Notes: generated from the letters alone by a model not told the origin. A stretch of 64,000 bases of DNA from Chloroflexota bacterium (GCA_021787595.1 JAJYLQ010000006.1:114576-178575); one strand, 5' to 3'. Numbered from the stretch's first letter, positions 34,591 to 42,525 are shown. A program made the numbers and translations.

Positions 34591-34684
34591 TGTCGTTGCG
34601 AGGAGGGTGTCGTTCCCGACGAAGCAATCTCCTCTTTCACGACAAGATTACTTCGTGGCGCCTTGGCGCCACTCGCAATGACAT
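34591..34684. repeat. TGTCGTTGCGAG palindromic repeat, copy 3
   Basis: Begins TGTCGTTGCGAGGAGG, has GAAGCAATCTC in the middle, and ends CTCGCAATGACA. It starts directly at the mec stop codon and separates mec from the downstream genes of the operon. Confidence 0.78.
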
Positions 34685-35106
34685 TAATTGGTTTGTATTT
34701 CTTCTTCAACGAACTGCGAACGATCTTCGACCAATCGCCACGAGCGGCTTTCGATGGCTTTACCTGAATCCACGCTCGTGATGATGTATGAAAAAAACGG
34801 CTGTGCCCAATCGCGATCAAACTCCGACGGGCGGTTCGGATGATCGGGATGCGAATGGAACACGCCGATCAGACTCAGCCCGAGGCGGTCGGCTTCCAAT
34901 TCGGCTTTGAGATAATCCTCGGGCGCGATCAAATAACGATTGTGACGCGCGGCATCTTCACGCGAATTGGTCAGCGGAAGAATGGATTTCACCGCACGCT
35001 CCACGCCATCTGAGCCAAGCAAAAAGCCAGCGCCTTCTTCGGGATAGGCTTGCTCACCATGCGCCTGGATTTGTGTCAGAATATCTTTTGAAAGCCGCAG
35101 CATCAT
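34684..35106 (-). CDS. Mec-like JAMM/MPN+ metalloprotease
   Basis: A 140-residue zinc protease of the M67 JAMM family. The motif is complete: an upstream glutamate in EEGAGFLLG, then HSHPDHPNRPSEFDRDWA (HxH-x7-S-x2-D). In Mycobacterium, Mec releases cysteine from the CysO-cysteine adduct made by CysM. Here it could also trim the unusual CysO tail. The ATG at 35106 overlaps the cysM stop (ATGA), so the two are translationally coupled. Confidence 0.93.
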   Translation of the reverse strand: MMLRLSKDILTQIQAHGEQAYPEEGAGFLLGSDGVERAVKSILPLTNSREDAARHNRYLIAPEDYLKAELEADRLGLSLIGVFHSHPDHPNRPSEFDRDWAQPFFSYIITSVDSGKAIESRSWRLVEDRSQFVEEEIQTN

Positions 35107-36050
35107 TTGCCTTCCCATAGCGCTTTGTCGCTCAGATATTTGTAGCCCGCGTCGGGAAAGAGCGTGACGATCACACCCTCCTTCAATCGAGATGCGACTT
35201 GCAGCGCCGCGACCATCGCCGCGCCGGACGAAATTCCGACAAACAGACCTTCTTCACGCGCCAACCGTCGGACCATTTCGTGCGCCGCTTCGGTCTGGAC
35301 TTCGAGCGTCTCGTCCGCAAAGGCCGAATCATAAATCCCGGGCTTGATCGCGGACGGCATGTGCTTCAATCCTTCAAGTCCGTGGAACGATGCATCAGGT
35401 TGGAACGCAATGATCTGTACATTCGGCAATTGCCCGCGCAGATAACGTCCGGTTCCCATCAACGTACCTGATGTTCCAAGCCCCGCGACAAAATGTGTAA
35501 CCTGTCCGTTCGTTTGCGCGAGGATTTCCGGGCCGGTCGTCAAATAATGCGCCTGCCAGTTGGCATCGTTGTTGTATTGATTCGCGTACCAATATAGATC
35601 GGGCTTTTCCGCGGCCATTTGACGTGCAGTCAGTATCGCACCATCTGAGCCTTCGGATGGATCGGTGAGGATCACTTCCGCGCCGAGCGCGCGCAAAATC
35701 GTGATTCGCTCCAAGCCGGCATTGGCGGGAACGCACAATGTCACCTCGATTCCCATCGCCGCACCGAACGTGGCGTACGCAATGCCCATGTTGCCAGAAG
35801 TTGAGTCGAGTAGGCGTTTGCCAGCAACGAGATTGCCGTTTGCAAGTGCGATGCGAATGATGTTGAGCGCGGGCCGATCCTTGACCGAGCCGCCCGGGTT
35901 GAACCATTCAGCTTTGGCGAGAACCTGAACACGCGGATGCAGGTCGCGGGTCGCGCGGCGAAGCGGGAGCAGTGGCGTGTTGCCTACGTGCGACTCAAGT
36001 CCATCTTCAATCGCTTTAAATTGTGTTTTATGTATCTGTGTAAGTGTCAT
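35103..36050 (-). CDS. cysM: Cysteine synthase CysM (CysO-thiocarboxylate type)
   Basis: PLP-dependent synthase of 315 residues. PLP Lys lies in NPGGSVKDRPALNI; substrate loop in DSTSGNMGIAYA; PLP phosphate loop in AGLGTSGTLMGTGRYL; late motif GISSGAAM. The first gene of an operon with mec, a hypothetical gene, cysO and moeZ, which fits the CysM that uses CysO-COSH and O-phosphoserine. A good promoter lies 280 bp upstream, and the long leader between them is highly structured. Confidence 0.94.
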   Translation of the reverse strand: MTLTQIHKTQFKAIEDGLESHVGNTPLLPLRRATRDLHPRVQVLAKAEWFNPGGSVKDRPALNIIRIALANGNLVAGKRLLDSTSGNMGIAYATFGAAMGIEVTLCVPANAGLERITILRALGAEVILTDPSEGSDGAILTARQMAAEKPDLYWYANQYNNDANWQAHYLTTGPEILAQTNGQVTHFVAGLGTSGTLMGTGRYLRGQLPNVQIIAFQPDASFHGLEGLKHMPSAIKPGIYDSAFADETLEVQTEAAHEMVRRLAREEGLFVGISSGAAMVAALQVASRLKEGVIVTLFPDAGYKYLSDKALWEGK

Positions 36051-36262
36051 CCGATACCATTAACGCTCTAGCCGCCGTCTTCGGCGGCGCCCGCAGGGTG
36101 CTTCGCGAAGGACGCCGCCTAGAGCCGCGTAGAGTTAAACAAAATCAGCCAACGATAACAAAAAAGGACGCTATGCAAGCGCCGCCGATTCGATTGATCG
36201 AATGCGGGGAGTCGCACATCGTCCTTCAATTCGTTGGCTGACTTTTTGAAGAGGCGGTGTTA
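36051..36262 (-). promoter_or_regulatory. Structured leader of the cysM operon
   Basis: About 210 bp without a convincing gene. On the transcribed strand, in order: hairpin AGGCGG/CCGCCT; a long-range stem AGTCAGCCAACGA/TCGTTGGCTGATT enclosing GAAGGACG and GCGTCCTTTTTTG (terminator-like, with a T run); then a G/C-rich hairpin from CTCTAGGCGGCG to CGGCGGCTAGAG. It resembles no riboswitch I know. It may be an attenuator or a stack of palindromic repeats. Confidence 0.5.
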
Positions 36263-36304
36263 CGAACCCCGCCTTAGACAGGAGCAAAGGTGAAAAGTTA
36301 TCAT
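36260..36304 (-). CDS. Possible Cys-containing leader peptide of the cysM operon
   Basis: A 14-codon ORF reading MITFHLCSCLRRGS lies about 17 bases after the predicted transcription start and ahead of a terminator-like structure and cysM. Two Cys codons (TGC, TGT) separated by a Ser codon would allow ribosome stalling when Cys-tRNA is scarce. There is no clear Shine-Dalgarno sequence, so initiation would be near-leaderless. A chance ORF cannot be excluded. Confidence 0.3.
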   Translation of the reverse strand: MITFHLCSCLRRGS

Positions 36305-36327
36305 AGGCTATTTGTAAGATGTCGGCT

Positions 36328-36355
36328 ATTTTACAGTTCTTACCTGTTTTGTCAA
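36328..36355 (-). promoter_or_regulatory. Promoter for the cysM operon
   Basis: On the minus strand TTGACA (36355-36350) and TAAAAT (36333-36328) are separated by 16 bp. It faces cysM, about 280 bp upstream of its start codon. Confidence 0.65.
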
Positions 36356-36366
36356 GGCAAAAATGC

Positions 36367-36468
36367 GCCCTACCCTGCCCTCCCCATCCCGCGAAACGCG
36401 GGATGGGGAGGATGGCACCCGAAGGTCCGCCGTTCTGTGCGGAGAGTGACAGGTAGGGCAGTAGGGCT
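36367..36468. repeat. GCCCTACCC palindromic repeat, left of the DUF559 gene
   Basis: Outer arms GCCCTACC/GGTAGGGC enclose CCTCCCCATCCCGC/GCGGGATGGGGAGG. It overlaps the last bases of the DUF559 gene. A related palindrome lies on the other side at 36837-36938. Confidence 0.8.
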
Positions 36469-36823
36469 ACTTCTCTTCCAACGCAAATTGTATCGAGCGG
36501 ATTACGCCTTCGATGTCATTCATCACATCATTATTCCAAAACCGAATCACTTTATAACCTTGCGATTGCAGATATGTTGTTCGTTCTTCGTCGCGATCTT
36601 GTTGATTCAAATGTTGGCTTCCATCGAGTTCAATAATCAGTTTCTTGCGCGGTGCACAGAAGTCAGCAATGTATTGACCGATTGCATGTTGTCTTCTGAA
36701 ACGGATTCCATCTTCGCGCATCGCGCGGAGATATAACCACAACTTCTTTTCAGCGGGAGTTAACTCGTGGCGTAATTCGCCTGCACGGTGAAGCATCTTC
36801 GGTGTTGAGCGTTTTGGAGGCAT
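36467..36823 (-). CDS. DUF559 (PD-(D/E)XK / Vsr-like) endonuclease-fold protein
   Basis: A 118-residue protein with the DUF559 layout: LRHELTPAEKKLWLYLRAMR, FRRQHAIGQYIADFCAPRKK and LIIELDGSQHLNQQDRD, then GYKVIRFWNNDVM. The D in IADF, the E-x-D of IELDGSQH and the Q are the expected nuclease residues, so it may be catalytically active. DUF559 proteins are related to very-short-patch repair nucleases but have no settled function. The gene lies between two related palindromes and between near-identical 16-bp direct repeats, suggesting it moves as a unit. Confidence 0.88.
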   Translation of the reverse strand: MPPKRSTPKMLHRAGELRHELTPAEKKLWLYLRAMREDGIRFRRQHAIGQYIADFCAPRKKLIIELDGSQHLNQQDRDEERTTYLQSQGYKVIRFWNNDVMNDIEGVIRSIQFALEEK

Positions 36824-36836
36824 GATTAACAATTAT

Positions 36837-36938
36837 AGCCCTACCCCATCCCTCCCCAAATCCGACATTCAAATATTGAATACGGATTCTATTTTCCTTG
36901 TCGGATTTGGGGAGGGTGTCGGAACGACGGGTAGGGCT
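36837..36938. repeat. AGCCCTACCC palindromic repeat, right of the DUF559 gene
   Basis: Arms AGCCCTACC/GGTAGGGCT, inner stem CCCTCCCCAAATCCGAC/GTCGGATTTGGGGAGGG. It shares the outer arms and the CCCTCCCCA/TGGGGAGG block with the left repeat, but the inner loop sequences differ. Confidence 0.82.
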
Positions 36939-36960
36939 GCTTGGTTTGTCAAGACAAAAA

Positions 36961-37977
36961 TCAATTGGCATCCGATGTTGGTATCTTGCTAACAAAAGCA
37001 ACTAGGAGTGCCATTATTCCTTCTCGAAGCCAATTGTGTTCTTCGCAAACCTTGTCCCACAATTCTGATGTAGTGAATAAGGATCTTATATGAGGCGCTA
37101 CACCTGAACTGTGTTGACCAACGCCATGAAGCAAAGAGTCTCGATAATTTTTTAGCCAACCACCTTCTTGTAATCTTTCATTTGCTATATCAAGAAAAAC
37201 TTTTAAATAATACTTACATGCGGGATGCAGGCTTTCCAATTCTTCAATTCTCTGTTCCAATGCTTTTATGCCATCAAAGATCGAATCCCAGTTCTGCTTT
37301 AACCCAAAAACTAAACAACTCAAACTAACAAATTTATCCCATTGTGCTCTTATCATTACGGCAGAATAATCAAGAAAGATTTTTCCATGCAATTGATCAA
37401 CCATAATTTTTCTAAGATCCGGTTTACTAAATTGTTCCTGAATTTCATCTGGGAGCATACTCAAAAAATCAGCAATTGATGCTTGATGATTATAGAAACC
37501 AAGTCCATGATAATACTGTCTTGTAATAATTATTTGGGTTTCAATTAACAAGCAATGAATGAAATGGGAAAAGAATTTCTCGACAGCTTGGTCGTCAACA
37601 AGGCAATTACCTTTACTCGCAAACAAATTGCCATAGCCGCCCGCGACAAGTGGAGTAATTCCACGAGCCCGCACACCGATTCTTTCTAAATAGTCAATTA
37701 CTTCAGTGGACAACTTACGATAAGTTATAGGCTTATCAAATTCGTCTTTGCGAAAATCGCCGGGTAATTTACCAATGGCATCCATAATAGATATAACTGA
37801 CATCAACTTATCTTGAGTCATTGGTGCAATCGCTAAGTTAGGTTGAATCTCGACCGATGGTATCATTTCAGTTGCACGAGCTGATCGCCTAACTACTTCA
37901 AGCGCGCCAGCATAGGTAATAGCACCATCACCAAATAGTTTATTTTCCTTACTTCGTCTTCTCTTTCTTTTAGTCAT
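36961..37977 (-). CDS. HEPN-like (Cthe_2314-type) protein of an accessory island
   Basis: A 338-residue protein, not confidently recognised. It is clearly AT-richer than its neighbours, a sign of transfer. A very basic N-terminus (MTKRKRRRSKENK) precedes a helical protein. The C-terminal third contains NYRDSLLHGVGQHSSG, an R-x4-H motif as in HEPN ribonuclease domains, preceded by a helical segment (CKYYLKVFLDIANERLQEGG). This layout resembles Cthe_2314-type HEPN proteins. GGAGG precedes the ATG at 37977. No partner nucleotidyltransferase is adjacent. A toxin or defence role is an inference. Confidence 0.55.
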   Translation of the reverse strand: MTKRKRRRSKENKLFGDGAITYAGALEVVRRSARATEMIPSVEIQPNLAIAPMTQDKLMSVISIMDAIGKLPGDFRKDEFDKPITYRKLSTEVIDYLERIGVRARGITPLVAGGYGNLFASKGNCLVDDQAVEKFFSHFIHCLLIETQIIITRQYYHGLGFYNHQASIADFLSMLPDEIQEQFSKPDLRKIMVDQLHGKIFLDYSAVMIRAQWDKFVSLSCLVFGLKQNWDSIFDGIKALEQRIEELESLHPACKYYLKVFLDIANERLQEGGWLKNYRDSLLHGVGQHSSGVAPHIRSLFTTSELWDKVCEEHNWLREGIMALLVAFVSKIPTSDAN

Positions 37978-38001
37978 TTTTCCTCCAAAATACACAAAAC
38001 A

Positions 38002-38125
38002 TTATCCTCCTGAAATCGAAGCCAATAACGTAACTCGATCTTCTTCTTTCAATTTCGTCTTCAAGCCCTTAAGCTCGCGGATGGTTTCATCATTGACGAA
38101 GACATTGATGTGGCGTCGCAGTTTA
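38002..38125 (-). pseudogene. Duplicated 3' end of moaD
   Basis: The minus strand encodes LRRHINVFVNDETIRELKGL and KTKLKEEDRVTLLASISGG with a TAA stop. It matches the last 40 residues of the intact MoaD-like protein at 38782-39054, roughly 80% identical in DNA by eye. The 5' half is absent. It lies in the same orientation, after the DUF4160/DUF2442 pair. Confidence 0.93.
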
Positions 38126-38142
38126 GTTAGCAAGGGAGAAAG

Positions 38143-38379
38143 TTATAAGCCATATAATGTTTCAGGTGCAATGTCCGCGCCATTGGGCCATTGAATGGTA
38201 TCGCTTTCTCGATTCAAGAAAACTTGCTTGAAGTATTCGACATCCTTCAGCGGCGCAAAGACCTTTCTTTTATCAGAGGAGATCTTCTTTCTGAAGTCCA
38301 CGACTTTTTCCGTACCATCGTTGAACCGAAGCCAGACCTGATAGTCTTTTATATATTTTGCATCTACAATCCAAATCAT
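38143..38379 (-). CDS. DUF2442 family protein
   Basis: A 78-residue protein (DAKYIKDYQVWLRFNDGTEK and VVDFRKKI; PLKDVEYFKQVFLN; IQWPNGADIAPETLYGL). The final WPNGADIAPETLY block is the family hallmark. DUF2442 genes often sit next to DUF4160 genes, as here, in pairs that look like toxin-antitoxin modules, but biochemical proof is lacking to my knowledge. It lies 40 bp after the DUF4160 gene and is followed by the moaD 3' fragment. Confidence 0.88.
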   Translation of the reverse strand: MIWIVDAKYIKDYQVWLRFNDGTEKVVDFRKKISSDKRKVFAPLKDVEYFKQVFLNRESDTIQWPNGADIAPETLYGL

Positions 38380-38419
38380 AGGAACCTCTATTCAAGCGGG
38401 GGAATCTTATTCAGGTTAA

Positions 38420-38740
38420 CTATAATTGCCTTACAAATTTCGGTTGAAAATACAGCGTTTTTGGCTCAAAGTATGTTAGGCAATCAGTGTTAACCCGAAT
38501 AGTGTATTCGCCAGTGGTTTCAAGGCTGATCCAATTATTCATCAATTCATCGCGATGTTCGTTCGCCCACTCCAAGACCAAAGGCAACGCCCGCCGAGGC
38601 AATTTTCCCTCCAGCACTTTGAGTTCGCTGATGGACAACACTGCGCGATCCTCGCCATACTTAACATGAAAATGCGGCGGGTTATGTTCGTCAAAATACA
38701 TGAAGATGACGATGCCAAAAAAGCGGCTTATCTCAGGCAT
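38420..38740 (-). CDS. DUF4160 family protein
   Basis: A 106-residue protein. The core MPEISRFFGIVIFMYFDEHN, PPHFHVKYGEDRAVLSI and LPRRALPLVLEWANEHRDEL is diagnostic. Family members usually end soon after the NW of MNNW; here about 30 further residues (ETTGEYTIRVNTDCLTYF and on) follow, so the C-terminus may come from read-through of an altered 3' end. It probably acts with the DUF2442 protein encoded downstream. Confidence 0.88.
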   Translation of the reverse strand: MPEISRFFGIVIFMYFDEHNPPHFHVKYGEDRAVLSISELKVLEGKLPRRALPLVLEWANEHRDELMNNWISLETTGEYTIRVNTDCLTYFEPKTLYFQPKFVRQL

Positions 38741-38781
38741 GTTAGAGCCTTTCCAATATAATTATACGGCAAATCGTTTTA

Positions 38782-39054
38782 TCACCCTCCCGAAATCGAA
38801 GCCAGCAACGTGACGCGATCTTCTTCTTTCAACTTGGTTTTCAAACCTTTGAGTTCCTTAATATTTTCATCGTTGACAAAGACATTGATGTGCCGCCGTA
38901 GTTTGCCGCTCGAGTCGAAGACGTGGGTTTTCAGCGCGGGATATTTTTCCACGGCGTTATTCAATACTTCGATCACCGTCACACCATCCACTGCGGCTTC
39001 GGGTTGATTGTCAATGTAATAGCGCATCAACGGTCCGACTTTCAATACAGGCAT
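38782..39054 (-). CDS. MoaD/CysO-like sulfur carrier protein ending in Gly-Gly
   Basis: A 90-residue ubiquitin-fold carrier (VGPLMRYYIDNQPEAAVDG; FVNDENIKELKGLKTKLKEE; DRVTLLASISGG). It ends exactly in Gly-Gly as needed for activation by MoeB/MoeZ-type enzymes. It is a paralog of the tailed CysO-like protein at 33806-34180 and could be the working carrier for the cysM operon (inference). A DUF4160/DUF2442 cassette and a duplicate of its own 3' end lie directly downstream. Confidence 0.9.
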   Translation of the reverse strand: MPVLKVGPLMRYYIDNQPEAAVDGVTVIEVLNNAVEKYPALKTHVFDSSGKLRRHINVFVNDENIKELKGLKTKLKEEDRVTLLASISGG

Positions 39055-39123
39055 GTTTCAATTTTACACCAACGAAGGGGCTGATGATAGAATTTTCAAA
39101 ATCATCACGACATGGAAGCAGCA

Positions 39124-40374
39124 ATGAAAAAACTCGTTTACTTTTTTCTTCTCATCGCATTCGTAAGTTTTGCGTGTAAATCATCGGCGACGCCCGCGCC
39201 TTACGCCACGTATCCAGATTATTACTCAAACAATCCGATGGTGCATCAGGTTGGGAAAACAATTGTTGATTCCGATCAGAAGCCGTTGCGATTGCGCGGC
39301 GTCAACCTCGGCGGATGGCTGCTTTGGGAAGGCTGGGATTTCAGCAAAGGCGCGGATATTTCCGAAAATAAGATCGACGCCGGGTTGACCAACTTGGTTG
39401 GCGCGCAGGCCGTCGCCGATTTTCATCAACAAATTTACGACACCTTCATCACCGAAGCGGATATTCAACGCATTGCGCAATTGGGATTCAATTCCGTACG
39501 ACTACCGATCAACTATCAAATCTTGGAAGATGATAATAATCCATATGTTTATAAAGATTCCGGCTGGCAATTGATTGACCGCGCGCTGGCTTGGTGCCAG
39601 AAATACAACCTATATGTGATCCTCGATCTGCATTCTGTTCCGGGCGGACAATCTGCGCTTCCGCCGTCCAACCCGACTCCGGGTGAGCCGCGCATCTGGA
39701 AATCCACCGACGATCAGAATCGTACTATCGCGCTCTGGAAAGCCATCGCCAATCGCTACAAGAATCAGAAAATTATTGCCGGCTACGATCTGCTGAATGA
39801 ACCGCTTCCGCCCTCCGGCGCGGATTTGATCGGTCTCTATGAACGAATCATCGCCGCGATCCGTCAAGTTGATCCGTATCACATGATCGTCCTCGAAGGA
39901 GGCGCATTCTCAAGCGACTTCAGCATGTTCGCAGGTCCGCTTTCGATGAACGAGACGTATGGCTTTCACATGTACACATGGTTCGGCGATAACCGCCAGA
40001 AGAAACTCAGTCAAATAAACGCGGTATCGTCAGCGCAAAACATTCCTTTATGGGCTGGCGAATTCGGCGATAACACCTATGACATGATTTCCAGCACGGT
40101 GGCAATGTACGAAGACCCGGCGAATGGAGTCACTGCCGGTTGGTCTTTCTGGACCTGGAAAAAAGTCCCATCGAAATATCCCGCATTGGATTCGATCATC
40201 GTGCCGCCGGGCTGGCAAGCCGTGATCAATTGGGTGAACGCACCAAGCAAGAATCCGCAACCAACCGCGCAACAAGCGCAGGATGCAATGAAGGCGTTTG
40301 TCAATGCAGTCCAACTCCAAAACACCCAACTGGATCAAAGAATGGTAAACGCGCTTACTGATAACTGGCATTAA
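39124..40374 (+). CDS. Glycoside hydrolase family 5 (cellulase-fold) lipoprotein
   Basis: A 416-residue exported enzyme. The signal peptide has a lipobox (FVSFAC), so it is anchored in the membrane by Lgt/LspA processing. The GH5 barrel begins LRGVNLGGWLLWEGW and includes FNSVRLPINYQIL, LDLHSVPGG, the acid/base glutamate in YDLLNEPLPP and the nucleophile in WAGEFGDN, with FHMYTW and SFWTWKK in between and after. This is the exo-1,3-glucanase/endoglucanase type; the exact glycan cannot be read from sequence. The ATG at 39124 is preferred to that at 39112. Confidence 0.92.
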   Translation: MKKLVYFFLLIAFVSFACKSSATPAPYATYPDYYSNNPMVHQVGKTIVDSDQKPLRLRGVNLGGWLLWEGWDFSKGADISENKIDAGLTNLVGAQAVADFHQQIYDTFITEADIQRIAQLGFNSVRLPINYQILEDDNNPYVYKDSGWQLIDRALAWCQKYNLYVILDLHSVPGGQSALPPSNPTPGEPRIWKSTDDQNRTIALWKAIANRYKNQKIIAGYDLLNEPLPPSGADLIGLYERIIAAIRQVDPYHMIVLEGGAFSSDFSMFAGPLSMNETYGFHMYTWFGDNRQKKLSQINAVSSAQNIPLWAGEFGDNTYDMISSTVAMYEDPANGVTAGWSFWTWKKVPSKYPALDSIIVPPGWQAVINWVNAPSKNPQPTAQQAQDAMKAFVNAVQLQNTQLDQRMVNALTDNWH

Positions 40375-40443
40375 ATAAAAAGCCGAGGCTTTGCATCTCG
40401 ACTTCTTACATCTTACTTCTTACTATTCCCCACTTACCATTCA

Positions 40444-42525
40444 CTATTCCTCTTTCTTCGCTTCCATTTCCTTCTTATGCGCTTCCACGATGCCAGCCGC
40501 AATCTGTGCCGGAACGATATCGTAATGATCGAGCTCCATCGTGAAGTAGCCGCGTCCGCCCGTGATGGAACGCAGCTGGGACGTGTAACGCAGCATTTCC
40601 GCCAGCGGAACATGCGCCACGATGATCGTATTGCCGTGTTCTGAATCCGTGCCTTGCACGCGTCCACGACGGGTATTGAGATCGCCCATTACGTCACCCA
40701 TGTTCGCATCGGGGACAACCACGCGCACATTCATGATCGGTTCGAACAACACCGGACCGGCATCCTGCACTGCGAGTTTGAACGCTTCGCGTCCGGCAAT
40801 TTCGAATGCGACCGGTTTCGAGTCAACGGGATGCTCCTTGCCATCATAAACGATGACTTTCACATTGCTCATCGGATAACCGGCAAACGCGCCATGCGCC
40901 ATCGTAGCCACGATGCCTTTTTCAATGGGAGGCAAATAGGACTTGGATAGATTCATGCCAACCAACTCATCGGTAAATTCAAAATCGGCGGATGGCAATG
41001 GCTCGATGCGCAAATGCACTTCACCGAATTGTCCCGCCCCGCCAGATTGCTTCTTATGCCGATATTGCGCGGAAGCCTTGCGCGTGATCCCTTCGCGGTA
41101 TGGAACCTTCGGTTCACGCGTCAAGAGTCCAACCTGAAATTTGGTTTGTGCGCGATGAACCGCGACATCAATATGCTGGTCGCCCATACCTTGTAAAACC
41201 GTTTCGCCGGTTGCGTGCTCGTTATACCAGGAAAGCGTCATATCTTCTTCGCACAGACGTCCCAAAGTTGGTGTGATCTTGGCGGCGTCGGCCTGGGTCT
41301 TCGGAGAGATCGCGACGCGGAACAAAGCCGCGGGGAATTTGGGCGGAGCGACCGTCAGCGGGTGATTCTTATCACTGAATGTATCGCCCGTCGCGCTGAC
41401 CGTCAGCTTTGCGACCGATCCAATATCGCCCGCGTGAACCACTTTGACCGCGATCTGTTCCTTGCCGCGCTGGAGATGCAAACCGGACATGCGCTCTTCC
41501 GCGTTCTTATTCTGATTCCAAACATGCGCGTCGGCTTGAACGGTGCCGGACAGCACACGGAAATACGTCATCTTACCCACGAACGGATCGGCGGTTGTTT
41601 TCCAGACATACGCCGCCAACGGGCCGGTATCCGTCGCGGTCAATTTTATTTCGCCGTCCTTCCCGCTGGCAACGCGCGCCGGGGATTGAGCTGGCGACGG
41701 AAGCAAATCCACAATGCCATCGAGCAGCGGCAGCGCGCCAATTTCGTGCGCGCCCGCGGCGCAATAGACCGGGATAAAGCTTCCAGCTTGGACAACTTTC
41801 TTTAGACCGCGAACCAGCTCCTCGTCCGAGAGAGAACCGTTATCCAAATATTTTTCGAGCAAGGTGTCTTCCCCTTCCGCGGCCGCTTCGACCAGCACTC
41901 CGTGCGCTTCCTTCGCTGCGGCCTGCATGTCCGCAGGAATCTCCGAGGCGGTTTTGCCATCACCCATGAAGGCTTTCATCGAAATCAAGTCAATCACGCC
42001 TTTGAAATCATGCTTCTCGCCAATGGGCAACTGAACTTTGACCAAACGTTGGCCAGCACCGTGAGCAAACTCTTCAATGGACGCATAAGCTTTTTCAAAG
42101 TTGGCGTTATCGCGGTCCAGCTTGTTGATGACGACAAAGCGCGGCAGCTTGAATTCGTCAACGTGACGCCACGCGATTTCGGTGCCGACTTCGAGTCCAG
42201 CCACGGCATCAACCAAAACCAGCGCGCCATCCGAAACGCTCAATGCAGAAATGACTTCGCCGACAAAATCGGTGAAGCCCGGCGCATCGAGCACGTTGAT
42301 CTTATGATCGCGATGCTCGACTGGAAGAACGCCGGTGTACAGGGAAATCTTGCGGCGATTCTCTTCTTCGTCGTAATCCGAAATGGTCGTGCCGTCCTCG
42401 ATCCTGCCAAGCCGCGTGGTCGCCCCCGTTCCGTGCAAAAACGCCTCCGCCAACATCGTCTTGCCCGCGCTCCCGTGTGAGACAAGCGCAATGTTGCGAA
42501 GAAACTCAGTGGTATACTCTTTCAT
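40444..42525 (-). CDS. Elongation factor G-like GTPase
   Basis: A 693-residue translational GTPase of the EF-G-like (EF-G2/FusA-like) group. The P-loop is SHGSAGKT (canonical EF-G has AHIDAGKT), G3 is DAPGFTDF, G4 is NKLDRDN. Domains II-V are all present, with domain IV motifs around FEFTDELVGMNLSKSYLPP and a C-terminal RRGRVQGTDSEHGNT. The HGSAGKT signature is that of EF-G-like proteins that are paralogs of the main EF-G, whose exact role varies. ATG at 42525; a longer frame to 42624 is not supported. Confidence 0.92.
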   Translation of the reverse strand: MKEYTTEFLRNIALVSHGSAGKTMLAEAFLHGTGATTRLGRIEDGTTISDYDEEENRRKISLYTGVLPVEHRDHKINVLDAPGFTDFVGEVISALSVSDGALVLVDAVAGLEVGTEIAWRHVDEFKLPRFVVINKLDRDNANFEKAYASIEEFAHGAGQRLVKVQLPIGEKHDFKGVIDLISMKAFMGDGKTASEIPADMQAAAKEAHGVLVEAAAEGEDTLLEKYLDNGSLSDEELVRGLKKVVQAGSFIPVYCAAGAHEIGALPLLDGIVDLLPSPAQSPARVASGKDGEIKLTATDTGPLAAYVWKTTADPFVGKMTYFRVLSGTVQADAHVWNQNKNAEERMSGLHLQRGKEQIAVKVVHAGDIGSVAKLTVSATGDTFSDKNHPLTVAPPKFPAALFRVAISPKTQADAAKITPTLGRLCEEDMTLSWYNEHATGETVLQGMGDQHIDVAVHRAQTKFQVGLLTREPKVPYREGITRKASAQYRHKKQSGGAGQFGEVHLRIEPLPSADFEFTDELVGMNLSKSYLPPIEKGIVATMAHGAFAGYPMSNVKVIVYDGKEHPVDSKPVAFEIAGREAFKLAVQDAGPVLFEPIMNVRVVVPDANMGDVMGDLNTRRGRVQGTDSEHGNTIIVAHVPLAEMLRYTSQLRSITGGRGYFTMELDHYDIVPAQIAAGIVEAHKKEMEAKKEE

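Noticed and set aside
36061..36262. Integron attC-like or T-box-like site upstream of cysM
   Set aside because: GCCAACG/CGTTGGC arms resemble attC, but the RYYYAAC/GTTRRRY boxes do not match and no integrase is near. The T-box core GGTGGNACCGCG is absent.
36290..36736. Plus-strand ORF opposite the DUF559 gene
   Set aside because: It runs across a palindrome and antisense to a well-supported DUF559 domain.
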